A stretch of 64,000 bases of DNA from Hymenobacter sp. YC55. GTDB lineage: Bacteria; Bacteroidota; Bacteroidia; Cytophagales; Hymenobacteraceae. The notes under the pieces are model-generated. The model was not told the origin of the DNA. It searched no databases and saw only the letters and a program-made list of their open reading frames with translations. The DNA is taken from NCBI RefSeq assembly GCF_029433095.1, contig NZ_JARNTX010000005.1:1-64000 (forward strand). Direction: 5' to 3'. The translations under genes and the position numbers were made by a program. Below, one piece after another: positions 8,396 through 16,619 of the stretch. Each line of letters opens with the position of its first letter. Position 1 is the stretch's first letter.

Positions 8396-8419
8396 GTGTG
8401 GATTTTGTGGTGAATGGTC

Positions 8420-9685
8420 TTATACCTCGAGGCGCGCATTGGCCTCGGCATAACTGATTTCTTCAGCGGGTACAGGGGCGTTTTTGTCGCGGAACAACAG
8501 CAGGAACACTACCAACACCCCCGCCGCAATAGCAGCTGGAATTAGCCAGATGGTTTGCCAATCGTGCAGTGTGTCGCTGGTTTTGTGCGCATCCACAATT
8601 TGCCCCGAAAGCAGTGAGCCAAGCAGCATCCCCACTCCGTAGGTGGCGAGTGTGATAAAGCCTTGAGCGGCGCTCTTTGACTGCTCACCGGCTAGGTTGT
8701 CGGTGTAAATCTGGCCCGTAACAAAGAAGAAGTCGTAGCAGATACCGTGCAACACGATGCCCACAACTAGCATCCAATACGAAGATTCGCCGTTGCCGTA
8801 GGCAAAAAACAAATACCGAATCACCCAAGCCAACATGCCGATGGCCAGCATTTTCTTGACGCCAAGGCGAACGAAAAACACGGGTATCAGCAGCATGAAC
8901 AACACTTCCGATACTTGCCCTAAGCTTTGAATACCGGCTGCCGATTTCATGCCCGATTCGTTGAGAAATGGGTTAGTGAAGCCGTAATAGAAGGAGAGAG
9001 GCACACAGATAGCCACCGACGCCAGGAAGAAAATCAAATACGAGCGGTTTTTCAGCAGGCCAATAGCTTCCAGTCCGAGCATGTCGCCGATGCTGCTTTT
9101 GCCTTCTTTTTTGATAGGCGGCGTAGGAGGCAAGGTGAAGCTAAACAAGCCAAGTATAGCTGAAGCACCAGCTGCCATTCTAAACGTAAGTCCTAGGGAA
9201 GTTAGGCCATTCGCGTCTTTTTGCTCCCACTGCAACCAACCAATAGTAAGACCGGCAATAATCCAACCTAGCGTGCCCAGTACCCGGATCATAGCAAATT
9301 CCTTCTGTGGATTTTGCATCTGCCGGAAGGAAATGGAATTCACCAAAGCCAGCGTGGGCATGTACAAAATCATGTAGGTGAGGATGCTAGGGTAGAAGCT
9401 GTTAAAATCAGCAGCCATGGAAGCCCGCCAGAGCAGGGCAGCTCCAGCCAAGTGCAACACCCCAAGGATCTTCTGAGCCGAGAAAAACCGGTCGGCAATC
9501 AGCCCGATGATGAATGGAGCTACAATAGCCCCGATGGACTGCGTAAGCACCGCTACCCCAACCTGCGTGCCAGTGGTATGCAAGTTTTGCAGCAAGTACG
9601 TACCCAACGTTACAAACCAGGCGCCCCAGATGAAAAACTCCAGGAACATCATCAGGGACAATTTAAAGCGAATGGTAGGGGTCAT
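8420..9685 (-). CDS. MFS permease, nucleoside:H+ symporter-like, probable sugar or keto-sugar importer
   Basis: A 421-residue, roughly 12-helix membrane protein. The start MTPTIRFKLSLMMFLEFFIW is typical of the NupG/XapB-like nucleoside:proton symporter branch of MFS, and FVTGQIYTDN and GFITLATYGVGMLLGSL are also family-like. Relatives beside sugar isomerase and Gfo/Idh genes are common in Bacteroidota, so a sugar or keto-sugar is a more likely cargo here than a nucleoside. It lies between the periplasmic dehydrogenase genes and the cytoplasmic Gfo/Idh gene, which suits carriage of periplasmic products inward. The cargo assignment is inference. Confidence 0.85.
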   Translation of the reverse strand: MTPTIRFKLSLMMFLEFFIWGAWFVTLGTYLLQNLHTTGTQVGVAVLTQSIGAIVAPFIIGLIADRFFSAQKILGVLHLAGAALLWRASMAADFNSFYPSILTYMILYMPTLALVNSISFRQMQNPQKEFAMIRVLGTLGWIIAGLTIGWLQWEQKDANGLTSLGLTFRMAAGASAILGLFSFTLPPTPPIKKEGKSSIGDMLGLEAIGLLKNRSYLIFFLASVAICVPLSFYYGFTNPFLNESGMKSAAGIQSLGQVSEVLFMLLIPVFFVRLGVKKMLAIGMLAWVIRYLFFAYGNGESSYWMLVVGIVLHGICYDFFFVTGQIYTDNLAGEQSKSAAQGFITLATYGVGMLLGSLLSGQIVDAHKTSDTLHDWQTIWLIPAAIAAGVLVVFLLLFRDKNAPVPAEEISYAEANARLEV

Positions 9686-9760
9686 AAGCTAAGATGGGTT
9701 GGGCAGTCAGAATGCAGATATGTAGGATGCAGGATGCTTAGTGATGCGTCTACTTATCGA

Positions 9761-9797
9761 GACGTTCGCTGATATGCTAGGCACACCAGCGAACGTC
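9761..9797 (-). terminator. Hairpin between the dehydrogenase and permease genes
   Basis: Perfect 11 bp inverted repeat GACGTTCGCTG / CAGCGAACGTC with a 15-base loop, in the 164 bp gap between the small dehydrogenase subunit and the permease (both minus strand). No T-run follows on the minus strand, so it may be a weak terminator, an RNA processing or stability element, or a regulator site rather than a full stop. Confidence 0.45.
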
Positions 9798-9849
9798 GCG
9801 GTAAATAGCTAGATCAGGCGCGAAGCGCGCCCTCCAGAAGGTCGATACC

Positions 9850-10461
9850 TTAGGTGGTAGCCCAGGCTCGGTCGCCTTTTTTGTAGGCCACATCGCCATC
9901 GTAGCGGCCGGGAATGGGCAAGTAGCGCAACGCTTTGGTGGCACCTACTTCCGAAGTAAAGTAGCCTAGCAGCGTTAGCTCTTTCATCATCCGGAAATAC
10001 CGGCTTGGGTCGTCCTTGCGCTGGTTGGCAGTGAAGGCTTTCTGCTCTTTATCACGTGCCGTCAGGAAAGCAGTCCGCTGGGTGGCATCACACTCCATGA
10101 ACGTCTTGCCGTACTGCTTTTTGCAATCGTTATCCAACTGGGTGAGGCCGTTGAGGAATACCTTTTGATCTTCGGGCGTGTAGCAGTCTCGAACCATTAC
10201 GGCCATAAAGCTGCCCACCTGCGCGGCTTTTGCTCCGGGCGTTTTGGTAGTTGGCAAAATGGTTTCGCCTACTTCGTCGAGCAGTTGAATCTGCTTTTGG
10301 TTTAATACATCTTTCGGTTTGGCGGCGGCAACGGGCTTTTCGGTACCCGTTTGCGCGTCTTTCTTGGCAGGCGAGCTGCAGCCAGTCAAGAAAAAGTCGG
10401 CACCGATTACGGTGCTGCCCATAATGAGGGCAACTCGGGCGAGGGCGTCTCTGCGGTTCAT
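9850..10461 (-). CDS. Gluconate 2-dehydrogenase subunit 3 family protein (Tat-exported small subunit)
   Basis: A 203-residue protein starting MNRRDALARVALIMG, a twin-arginine signal, with a lipobox-like LTGCSS just after it; the start at 10461 follows from this. The body matches PF13618, the small subunit of membrane-bound GMC dehydrogenases: LLDEVGETILPTTKTPGA, VGSFMAVMVRDCYTPEDQK, FFRMM-like YFRMMKELTLLGYFTSE and LRYLPIPGRYDGD. In related glucoside 3-dehydrogenases this subunit carries the export signal for the flavoprotein, which itself has none. Only 11 bp follow the GMC gene, so the two are translated from one mRNA. Confidence 0.92.
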   Translation of the reverse strand: MNRRDALARVALIMGSTVIGADFFLTGCSSPAKKDAQTGTEKPVAAAKPKDVLNQKQIQLLDEVGETILPTTKTPGAKAAQVGSFMAVMVRDCYTPEDQKVFLNGLTQLDNDCKKQYGKTFMECDATQRTAFLTARDKEQKAFTANQRKDDPSRYFRMMKELTLLGYFTSEVGATKALRYLPIPGRYDGDVAYKKGDRAWATT

Positions 10462-10472
10462 AACGGTGGAGC

Positions 10473-12149
10473 TTAAACGTTTTGCTTCTTTAATTCGCCC
10501 ACAGCATGATCCACAGCCCGGGCGGTGAGAGCCATATAAGTTAGAGAAGGGTTCTGGCAGGCAGCTGAGGTCATGCAAGCACCATCGGTTACGTACACGT
10601 TAGGGGCGTCCCACACTTGGTTGAATTGGTTGAGCACCGACGTTTTCGGGTCGCGGCCCATGCGCGCAGTGCCCATTTCGTGGATGCCACCACCTAGGTT
10701 GTAGCCGCCGTTATAGGTCTTCACGTTTTTCAGCCCAGCCTTCTCCAGCATTTCCTGGGCGTCATTCATCATATCAACGCGCATTTTCTGCTCGTTGTCG
10801 CGGATGTGGGCGTCAATGGCGAGGACGGGTAGCCCCCATTTATCTTTCTTGGTTTTGTCGAGCGTAACTTGGTTGTCGTGGTAGGGAAGCGTTTCTCCGA
10901 AACCAGTCAGACCCATACCCCATTGGCCGGGCTCGGTCAATGCATCCTTAAACTCGCCCCCAATGTTCATTTCAGGGATTTCGCGTGACCAACCTTCGCG
11001 GCCCGCGCTGCCTTGATAGCCAAATCCGCGGATGTAGTTGCGCTTGTCGCCGAACAGGTTGCGGTAGCGTGGTACGTAAATACCATTGGCCCGGCGTCCG
11101 TACACGTATTTATCTTCGTAGCCTTCCGCAGTGCCACGGGCTCCAGCCCGGAAGTGGTGGTCCATTAGGTTGTGGCCAAGTTCTCCGCTGCTGCTGCCTA
11201 GGCCACCAGGCCATACGTCGGTAGCAGAATTCAGCAGCACCCACGCCGAGTTCAGGGCCGAGGCATTCAGGAAAATGACCTTAGCGTAGTACTCGTAGGT
11301 TTGGTTGGTTTCGGCGTCAAGCACCTCCACACCCTTAGCGCGCTTGGTGTCTTTGTCGTAAAGAATGCGCGTAACGATAGAAAACGGGCGCAACGTTAGG
11401 TTACCGGTAGCCACAGCCGCAGGCAGCGCCGCCGATTGAGTGCTGTAATACGCTCCAAACTGGCAGCCGAGCCAGCATTTGTTGCGGTATTGGCAACTTA
11501 CGCGGTTGTTGTGGTTCTGGGTGATGTTAGCCGTACGGCCAATGACCATGCGCCGGTGCTCGTAGTTCTTTTTGATGCGGGCCGCCACATCTTTCTCCAC
11601 GATGTTCATTTCCATAGGTGGCATGAACTCGCCATCGGGGAGCTGGGGCAGGCCTTCCTTGGAACCGCTAATGCCCACAAATTTCTCGACTTTGCTATAC
11701 CAAGGTGCCAAATCCTTGTAGCGGATAGGCCAGTCTACCGCAATGCCATCTTTAGCATTGGCTTCGAAGTCATAATCGCTTAGGCGATACGACTGCCGGC
11801 CCCACATCAGGGAGCGGCCTCCTACGTGGTAGCCCCGAAACCAGTCGAAGGGCTTAATTTCCACGTATGGGCTTTCTTTTTCGTTGACCCAGTACTCGAG
11901 GTTGCTTTCGTTGAGAGTGTAGTCGCGGCCGAGCACCGGATAATCCTCAATCATCTGCTGCGTTTTGCCGCCCCGGTGTGGAAACTCCCACGGGTTCTTG
12001 TTGGCATTCACGTAGTCCTTGATGTGCTCGATGTTGCGCCCCCGCTCCAGCATGATAGTTTTCAAGCCTTTTTCGGTCAGCTCTTTTGCGGCCATGCCGC
12101 CGGATATACCAGAGCCTATGACGATAGCATCATATGTGTTTTTTTCCAT
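10473..12149 (-). CDS. GMC-family FAD oxidoreductase, probable glucoside 3-dehydrogenase catalytic subunit
   Basis: A 558-residue flavoprotein. The FAD-binding GxGxxG is in IVIGSGISGGMAAKEL, directly after the start MEKNTYDA, so no signal peptide exists and the start at 12149 is firm. A GMC C-terminal domain follows, with GGGIHEMGTARMGRDP and DGACMTSAACQNPSLTYM, whose His and Asn are the usual active-site pair. Relatives with a PF13618 small subunit and cytochrome c oxidise the C3 hydroxyl of glucose and glucosides in the periplasm. The alternative, gluconate 2-dehydrogenase, is less likely given the DUF1080 and TIM-barrel neighbours. Export is presumably by piggy-backing on the Tat signal of its partner. 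Confidence 0.9.
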   Translation of the reverse strand: MEKNTYDAIVIGSGISGGMAAKELTEKGLKTIMLERGRNIEHIKDYVNANKNPWEFPHRGGKTQQMIEDYPVLGRDYTLNESNLEYWVNEKESPYVEIKPFDWFRGYHVGGRSLMWGRQSYRLSDYDFEANAKDGIAVDWPIRYKDLAPWYSKVEKFVGISGSKEGLPQLPDGEFMPPMEMNIVEKDVAARIKKNYEHRRMVIGRTANITQNHNNRVSCQYRNKCWLGCQFGAYYSTQSAALPAAVATGNLTLRPFSIVTRILYDKDTKRAKGVEVLDAETNQTYEYYAKVIFLNASALNSAWVLLNSATDVWPGGLGSSSGELGHNLMDHHFRAGARGTAEGYEDKYVYGRRANGIYVPRYRNLFGDKRNYIRGFGYQGSAGREGWSREIPEMNIGGEFKDALTEPGQWGMGLTGFGETLPYHDNQVTLDKTKKDKWGLPVLAIDAHIRDNEQKMRVDMMNDAQEMLEKAGLKNVKTYNGGYNLGGGIHEMGTARMGRDPKTSVLNQFNQVWDAPNVYVTDGACMTSAACQNPSLTYMALTARAVDHAVGELKKQNV

Positions 12150-12557
12150 GATATGGAACAATGATAAGGTGGGAATCAGTGGTTGCTGAAAAGAGCTGAG
12201 CCCGATTGGCAAACAGCAAATCCGGGCAATGATGCCTCGGCGGTTGGTAATGATAATAAATAATTTATCACCCTTTGATTATATTTTTTTCAAGGTTTTC
12301 ACGAGGCCGCTATCGATTGCAAGAAACATGCGCTCTTATTTGCTTGCTATCGCAAACGTTGTCAGTACCCTAGCAGCCACCAAAACTCACTGCAAACCTA
12401 AGTGTATTAGCTGGAAAGGTAGTTGGAATGCAGTCTACTAATACGTTTTAGCACGCATATTCAGGAAATAATTTCTGTTCATTAACCCCGCAAGAAATGT
12501 CAGAATGCTCCTAAATTTAATTTTATGTACCTGGCAAAAATTTTTCGAGACAAGTAG
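12150..12557. other. Intergenic region between GH65 and GMC genes, probable promoter
   Basis: A 408 bp gap inside the minus-strand run. At 12393-12400 the minus strand reads TAGGTTTG, an exact match to the Bacteroidota -7 box TAnnTTTG, 244 bp before the GMC start; I see no matching -33 element, so the promoter call is tentative. No strong terminator hairpin was found after the GH65 gene. The gap probably separates the Sus-like operon from the dehydrogenase operon. Confidence 0.4.
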
Positions 12558-14624
12558 TTAGCGGGTTACTGTATAGGTTTTGCGCTGCGTACCGACCCCA
12601 GTAATCTTCACCGACTGCCAGCCTTTGGGCAAGGTAGTTTTAACTTGACGGATACCGTTGGCGGTAATATCGAGCCCACCAAAGCCCATCAGTACGGCTT
12701 GCAATACCCCCCCCGCACCCGTAGCGAAGTAAGGATTAGTGCCGCCCTTAGTTTCGGCAATTACCCGGAATGGTGGGAGCAGGTTAGGCTGATATGAATC
12801 CTGAAAAAAGTGCTGGGCTTTGTCGCCGTCACCGAGGCGGGCATAAAGCAAGGCGAAGATGGCCTGGGTCATGGCGGGGGTACCTTCGTTGGGTACACGC
12901 GTTTCATAGTACACCAAGTCTTTTTTGATTTGTGCTGGAGCGGTAATAACGTTCAGCGGATAGGCCAGCAGGTTTACGTCGCCTTGCTTGATGCCTTCGC
13001 CTTTGTAGGAGGCATGTTCCTGGGTGACGCCGTCGGGGAAGCGTAGTAGGGGAATGTTCTGAGCCACATGCTGCCAGTCAGGGTTGGCAGGCAAGCCCAG
13101 TAGTTTGGCAGCCGCGGTAGCGTTTTGCAGGTTCACTTGGGCCGCTGCGTTGGTGAAGGCATTGTTGTCGACATTCTCGGCCCACTCGTCGGCAGCCACC
13201 ACATTTTTGATGTCGTAGTGGCCCGGACCGTTGCGTTCCACCCGGCTCGCCCAAAAGTCGGCGGTAGCCGACAGGATGGGCCATCCTTTCTCCCGCAACC
13301 AGGCCTTGTCTTGCGTCACGCAGTAGTATTGCCAAGCGGCTAGCGCCACGTCGGCGGTAATGTGGTGCTCGAACGGCCCACTTAGTGCCCAGACCGGTGT
13401 TTCTTCCACGCCCGAATCGGCGCTTTCCCAGGGGTACATAGCCCCTTGATAGCCGTGGGCAAAAGCGTTGTTGCGCGCTGGCGCCAGCCGACGAAAGCGA
13501 TACTCAATCAGTGACTTGGCAATTTCGGGGTGCATCACGAGCAGCGCCGGATACATCCACAGGTCGGAATCCCAGAATACGTGCCCGTTGTAACCCAGGC
13601 CAGATAAGCCCATAGGAGAGGGGGAATAGTCGGTGCCGGCGCGCGAAAAGCTGTAGAGGTGATACAACATGCTATGCACATCCTGCTGAGCCTGCGCGTC
13701 ACCAGTTATTTGAATGTCGCTTTTCCAAAGTTCGTCCCAAGCTTTGGCATGAAAAGCCAGCAGGCGTTGCTTGCCTTCGAGCCGGGCGAAGATGGTTAGG
13801 CGTTCGGCTTCGTTGAGCGGATCGGCGTGGTGAGCTGACGTGATAGACGAGCCTGCCACGGCGTAGGTGTAGCTCTGCCCAGCTTTCAAGGCCTTGCCGA
13901 ATTTCATCAGGTGCATGTTGCTGTCCCACATTTCGTGAATCACGCGTGGTTCTTGCCCGTGTGGCTCGTCGAAAAGAAAGCTAGTCGAGGCGCATAATTG
14001 CAGCTTGCCAGTAGCGCTCCGGCCCGAAGACGTCAGCAAGCTAAGCGTGGCATGCGGCCGGTTTATTTCGTTGTAGTAGTTCTGCACGTCGCGCAACGCG
14101 TCGGGCGCATCCATCACGCTGGCAGCTGTGAGGCTTACGTCCTTCTTAGCTGTCACCGATACTTCCATCAGGCCAGTAAACGGCAGGTGGCGCAAGGCAT
14201 AGTGGGTGTAGGTGATGGTCGCTTTATCGGCGTAGTCGAAGGTAGTAGTGAGGGACGCGTGACGCATATCCAGCTGCTGCCGGAAGTTGGAAACGTCCTT
14301 GCCGGACAGCCGCTTGCCGTCCACCTCCAGGTACATATTCAGCAGGTTGAAGCTGTTGAGAAAGTTGCTGACCCGGCCCCGCCCGTACTGGTCGTAAGCT
14401 CCGGCCAGCACCACTGCCTTCACCTGAAATGGCTCCGGTGACGAGACAATGCCTAGCATGCCATTAGCCACCGTGACGCCATAATAAGTGGCTGGGTCAA
14501 CCTTGTCGGCCACGATGCGCCAAGGGTCAGGCTGCTGGGCATTTGCTGGCCCAGAGGTTGCAAGCAACAGCAGTGTTAGCGCGCACAGGTAAAAGCGGAC
14601 TGAAAGGAACTTGGTTTGCAGCAT
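12558..14624 (-). CDS. Glycoside hydrolase family 65-like enzyme, exported
   Basis: A 688-residue protein starting MLQTKFLSVRFYLCALTLLL, a signal peptide cleaved near ANAQQP. An N-terminal beta-sandwich precedes an (alpha/alpha)6 barrel with FWDSDLWMYPALLVMHPEIA, the GH65 substrate block, and ADEWAENVDNNAFTN near residue 479, where the general acid Glu of the family sits. KGEGIKQGDVNLLAYPL aligns with the phosphate-binding or second-carboxylate region. GH65 includes phosphorylases of maltose, trehalose and kojibiose and also true hydrolases. An exported enzyme is more likely to be a hydrolase, since phosphorolysis outside the cytoplasm would lose sugar phosphate. It follows the GH13 gene by 114 bp and is the last gene of the Sus-like operon. 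Confidence 0.86.
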   Translation of the reverse strand: MLQTKFLSVRFYLCALTLLLLATSGPANAQQPDPWRIVADKVDPATYYGVTVANGMLGIVSSPEPFQVKAVVLAGAYDQYGRGRVSNFLNSFNLLNMYLEVDGKRLSGKDVSNFRQQLDMRHASLTTTFDYADKATITYTHYALRHLPFTGLMEVSVTAKKDVSLTAASVMDAPDALRDVQNYYNEINRPHATLSLLTSSGRSATGKLQLCASTSFLFDEPHGQEPRVIHEMWDSNMHLMKFGKALKAGQSYTYAVAGSSITSAHHADPLNEAERLTIFARLEGKQRLLAFHAKAWDELWKSDIQITGDAQAQQDVHSMLYHLYSFSRAGTDYSPSPMGLSGLGYNGHVFWDSDLWMYPALLVMHPEIAKSLIEYRFRRLAPARNNAFAHGYQGAMYPWESADSGVEETPVWALSGPFEHHITADVALAAWQYYCVTQDKAWLREKGWPILSATADFWASRVERNGPGHYDIKNVVAADEWAENVDNNAFTNAAAQVNLQNATAAAKLLGLPANPDWQHVAQNIPLLRFPDGVTQEHASYKGEGIKQGDVNLLAYPLNVITAPAQIKKDLVYYETRVPNEGTPAMTQAIFALLYARLGDGDKAQHFFQDSYQPNLLPPFRVIAETKGGTNPYFATGAGGVLQAVLMGFGGLDITANGIRQVKTTLPKGWQSVKITGVGTQRKTYTVTR

Positions 14625-14738
14625 GCGAGCGAAGAAGCGAAGATTCTGATTCTTGTAGGGATGGACGAAAGAGCAACAAGGCGGCACTAGCCGCTGATAG
14701 CGTAAGCTGCTAAGAAAACCGTTAAGTGCAGGATGAGC

Positions 14739-16505
14739 TTAGTGTAGAGGCACGACCAAGGCCTGCCAAGGTTGTAGGGCTAGGGTGGCGGCTGGGGCAA
14801 ACGTGGGGTAATTGTTGAGCCAGGGTTCTCCATTCAGCTTCAAGCCAGTAGGCAAAGCCCATTTGCGGGGTTCCGATGAAAAGTTGAGCACAACCAATAC
14901 CTTTTCATTGCCCTGGGTGCGCGTGTAAGCGTAGATATGCGGGTTGGCTTCGTCGAGCACTTGGTACTGCCCGTATACCAGTACTTTATGCTGTTTGCGG
15001 GTAGTTATTGCCTTGCGGAAATAGTTGAGGACGGAATTAGGGTCTTTGTCCTCCACGGCCATGTTTACCTGTGGGTAGTTAGGATTGATTTTCAGCCAAG
15101 GTGTGCCCGTGGTGAAACCCGCATTCGTACTGGCATCCCACTGATAGGGCGTCCGGCCATTGTCGCGGGCGACGCGCTGGGCCAACGTCAGAAATGCTGG
15201 TAAGTCGCCGCCTTGCGCTTTCAGGCGCTGATACTCGTTGCGGGTGGCCACGTCGCGGTAGTCGTTGATGGACGTGAACTTGATATTGGTCATGCCTAGC
15301 TCGTCGCCGTTATAGTAGTAGGGCGTGCCCCGCATTGTCAAGATAAAGGTGGTGAGCAGCTTGGAAGACGGGGCCCGAAAGGCAGGACTATCATCGCCAA
15401 ACTTGCTGACCATTCGGGGTTGGTCGTGGTTGCCTAGGAAAATAGAAAGCCAGCCTTTGGTGGCAAACGCACTGTCCCAACGGGTGTATATTCGTTTGAA
15501 CTCTCTTAGTTGGTAGAGTTTCGGACCATTGCCAAGGTCTACCCCCTCGAAATGGTAGGCCATGTTCAGCTCTTTACGAGCCGGGTCGACAAAGAGCATG
15601 GCGTCGGAGGGCCCACTGCCTGCACCTTCGGCCACGGTCATGACGTTGTACTTGCTGAGTACCTCCCGGTTCATCTCCTGCAAGTAGTCGTGCAGGTGCG
15701 GGCCGTGCCCGTAGTACTTGATGATGTTCTTTTCATACCCCGCGGGAAAGCGCGGGAAGGTGGTGTCTTTGGCAGCAAACTGAAATGCATCCAAGCGAAA
15801 CCCATCGATGCCTTTGTCGAGCCAGAAGCGCATGAGCTGGTACACTTCTTGGCGCAGCTTAGGGTTCTCCCAGTTCAAGTCGGGTTGCTTGCGCGAGAAG
15901 TAATGCAGGTAGTAGGAGTTCGTGAGTGAATCGTACTTCCAGGCGTCGCTGTTGACGTCGAAGAAGCTCCACCGGGGTGTAGGCTTGCCTTTTTCGGCGG
16001 GCCACCAGTGGTAGTAGTTGCGGTAAGGATTGGTGCGTGAGCTGCGGGCTTGTTTAAACCATTCGTGTTCGTCGCTGCTGTGGTTGACTACCAAGTCCAT
16101 CACCAGCTTAATATCGCGCTGGTGCAAGCCTTTGAGCAGCGCATCGAAGTCTGCCATCGTGCCAAACTCCGGCATGATCTGGCGATAGTCGGAGATGTCG
16201 TAGCCGTTGTCGTCGTTGGGCGAAGCATAAATAGGATTCAGCCAAATAGTACCTACCCCCAGGCTTTTCAGATAATCGAGGCGCGAGGTAAGGCCGCGCA
16301 GGTCGCCTACTCCATCCCCATTGCTGTCCTGAAAGCTGCGCGGGTAGATTTGGTAGACCACCGTTTCTTTCCACCAAGTATTGCTTGCGTCCGAGGCTGC
16401 CGGTTTCGCCGAGGACGGGCTCTTGTCCACCGTTTTCGGTGAATCGCCACAGCCAAGTAAGGTTAGCAGCAGAGCTGTAGCAAGTAGTAGAAAGGCGTTT
16501 CTCAT
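14739..16505 (-). CDS. GH13 alpha-glucosidase, lipoprotein
   Basis: A 588-residue protein with a lipoprotein signal (LLLTLLGCGDS), setting the start at 16505. The catalytic barrel contains all conserved GH13 regions: DLVVNHSSDEHEW, GIDGFRLDAFQF (nucleophile Asp), VMTVAEGAG (acid Glu) and FLGNHDQPR (third Asp), plus the calcium loop DSNGDGVGDL. The layout matches oligo-1,6-glucosidase, alpha-glucosidase and trehalose-6-phosphate hydrolase relatives. The residue after the nucleophile is Ala; alpha-1,6-specific enzymes usually have Val there, so alpha-1,4 or sucrose-type bonds are more likely. As a lipoprotein next to SusD it would act at the outer membrane or in the periplasm. Confidence 0.92.
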   Translation of the reverse strand: MRNAFLLLATALLLTLLGCGDSPKTVDKSPSSAKPAASDASNTWWKETVVYQIYPRSFQDSNGDGVGDLRGLTSRLDYLKSLGVGTIWLNPIYASPNDDNGYDISDYRQIMPEFGTMADFDALLKGLHQRDIKLVMDLVVNHSSDEHEWFKQARSSRTNPYRNYYHWWPAEKGKPTPRWSFFDVNSDAWKYDSLTNSYYLHYFSRKQPDLNWENPKLRQEVYQLMRFWLDKGIDGFRLDAFQFAAKDTTFPRFPAGYEKNIIKYYGHGPHLHDYLQEMNREVLSKYNVMTVAEGAGSGPSDAMLFVDPARKELNMAYHFEGVDLGNGPKLYQLREFKRIYTRWDSAFATKGWLSIFLGNHDQPRMVSKFGDDSPAFRAPSSKLLTTFILTMRGTPYYYNGDELGMTNIKFTSINDYRDVATRNEYQRLKAQGGDLPAFLTLAQRVARDNGRTPYQWDASTNAGFTTGTPWLKINPNYPQVNMAVEDKDPNSVLNYFRKAITTRKQHKVLVYGQYQVLDEANPHIYAYTRTQGNEKVLVVLNFSSEPRKWALPTGLKLNGEPWLNNYPTFAPAATLALQPWQALVVPLH

Positions 16506-16619
16506 CGGGTAATAAAGGCCAAGCAATACGCAAACAAGCCGTTGATTGAATGCTAACTGGCAGCCAACCAACGGCCTGCTTACTGTGCAGAATACGTTTC
16601 GATTTTTCCTGCTTCTACT

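Noticed and set aside
8420..9685. Nucleoside transporter function for the MFS permease
   Set aside because: No nucleoside metabolism genes are nearby; all neighbours concern sugar oxidation, so only the family relation is kept.
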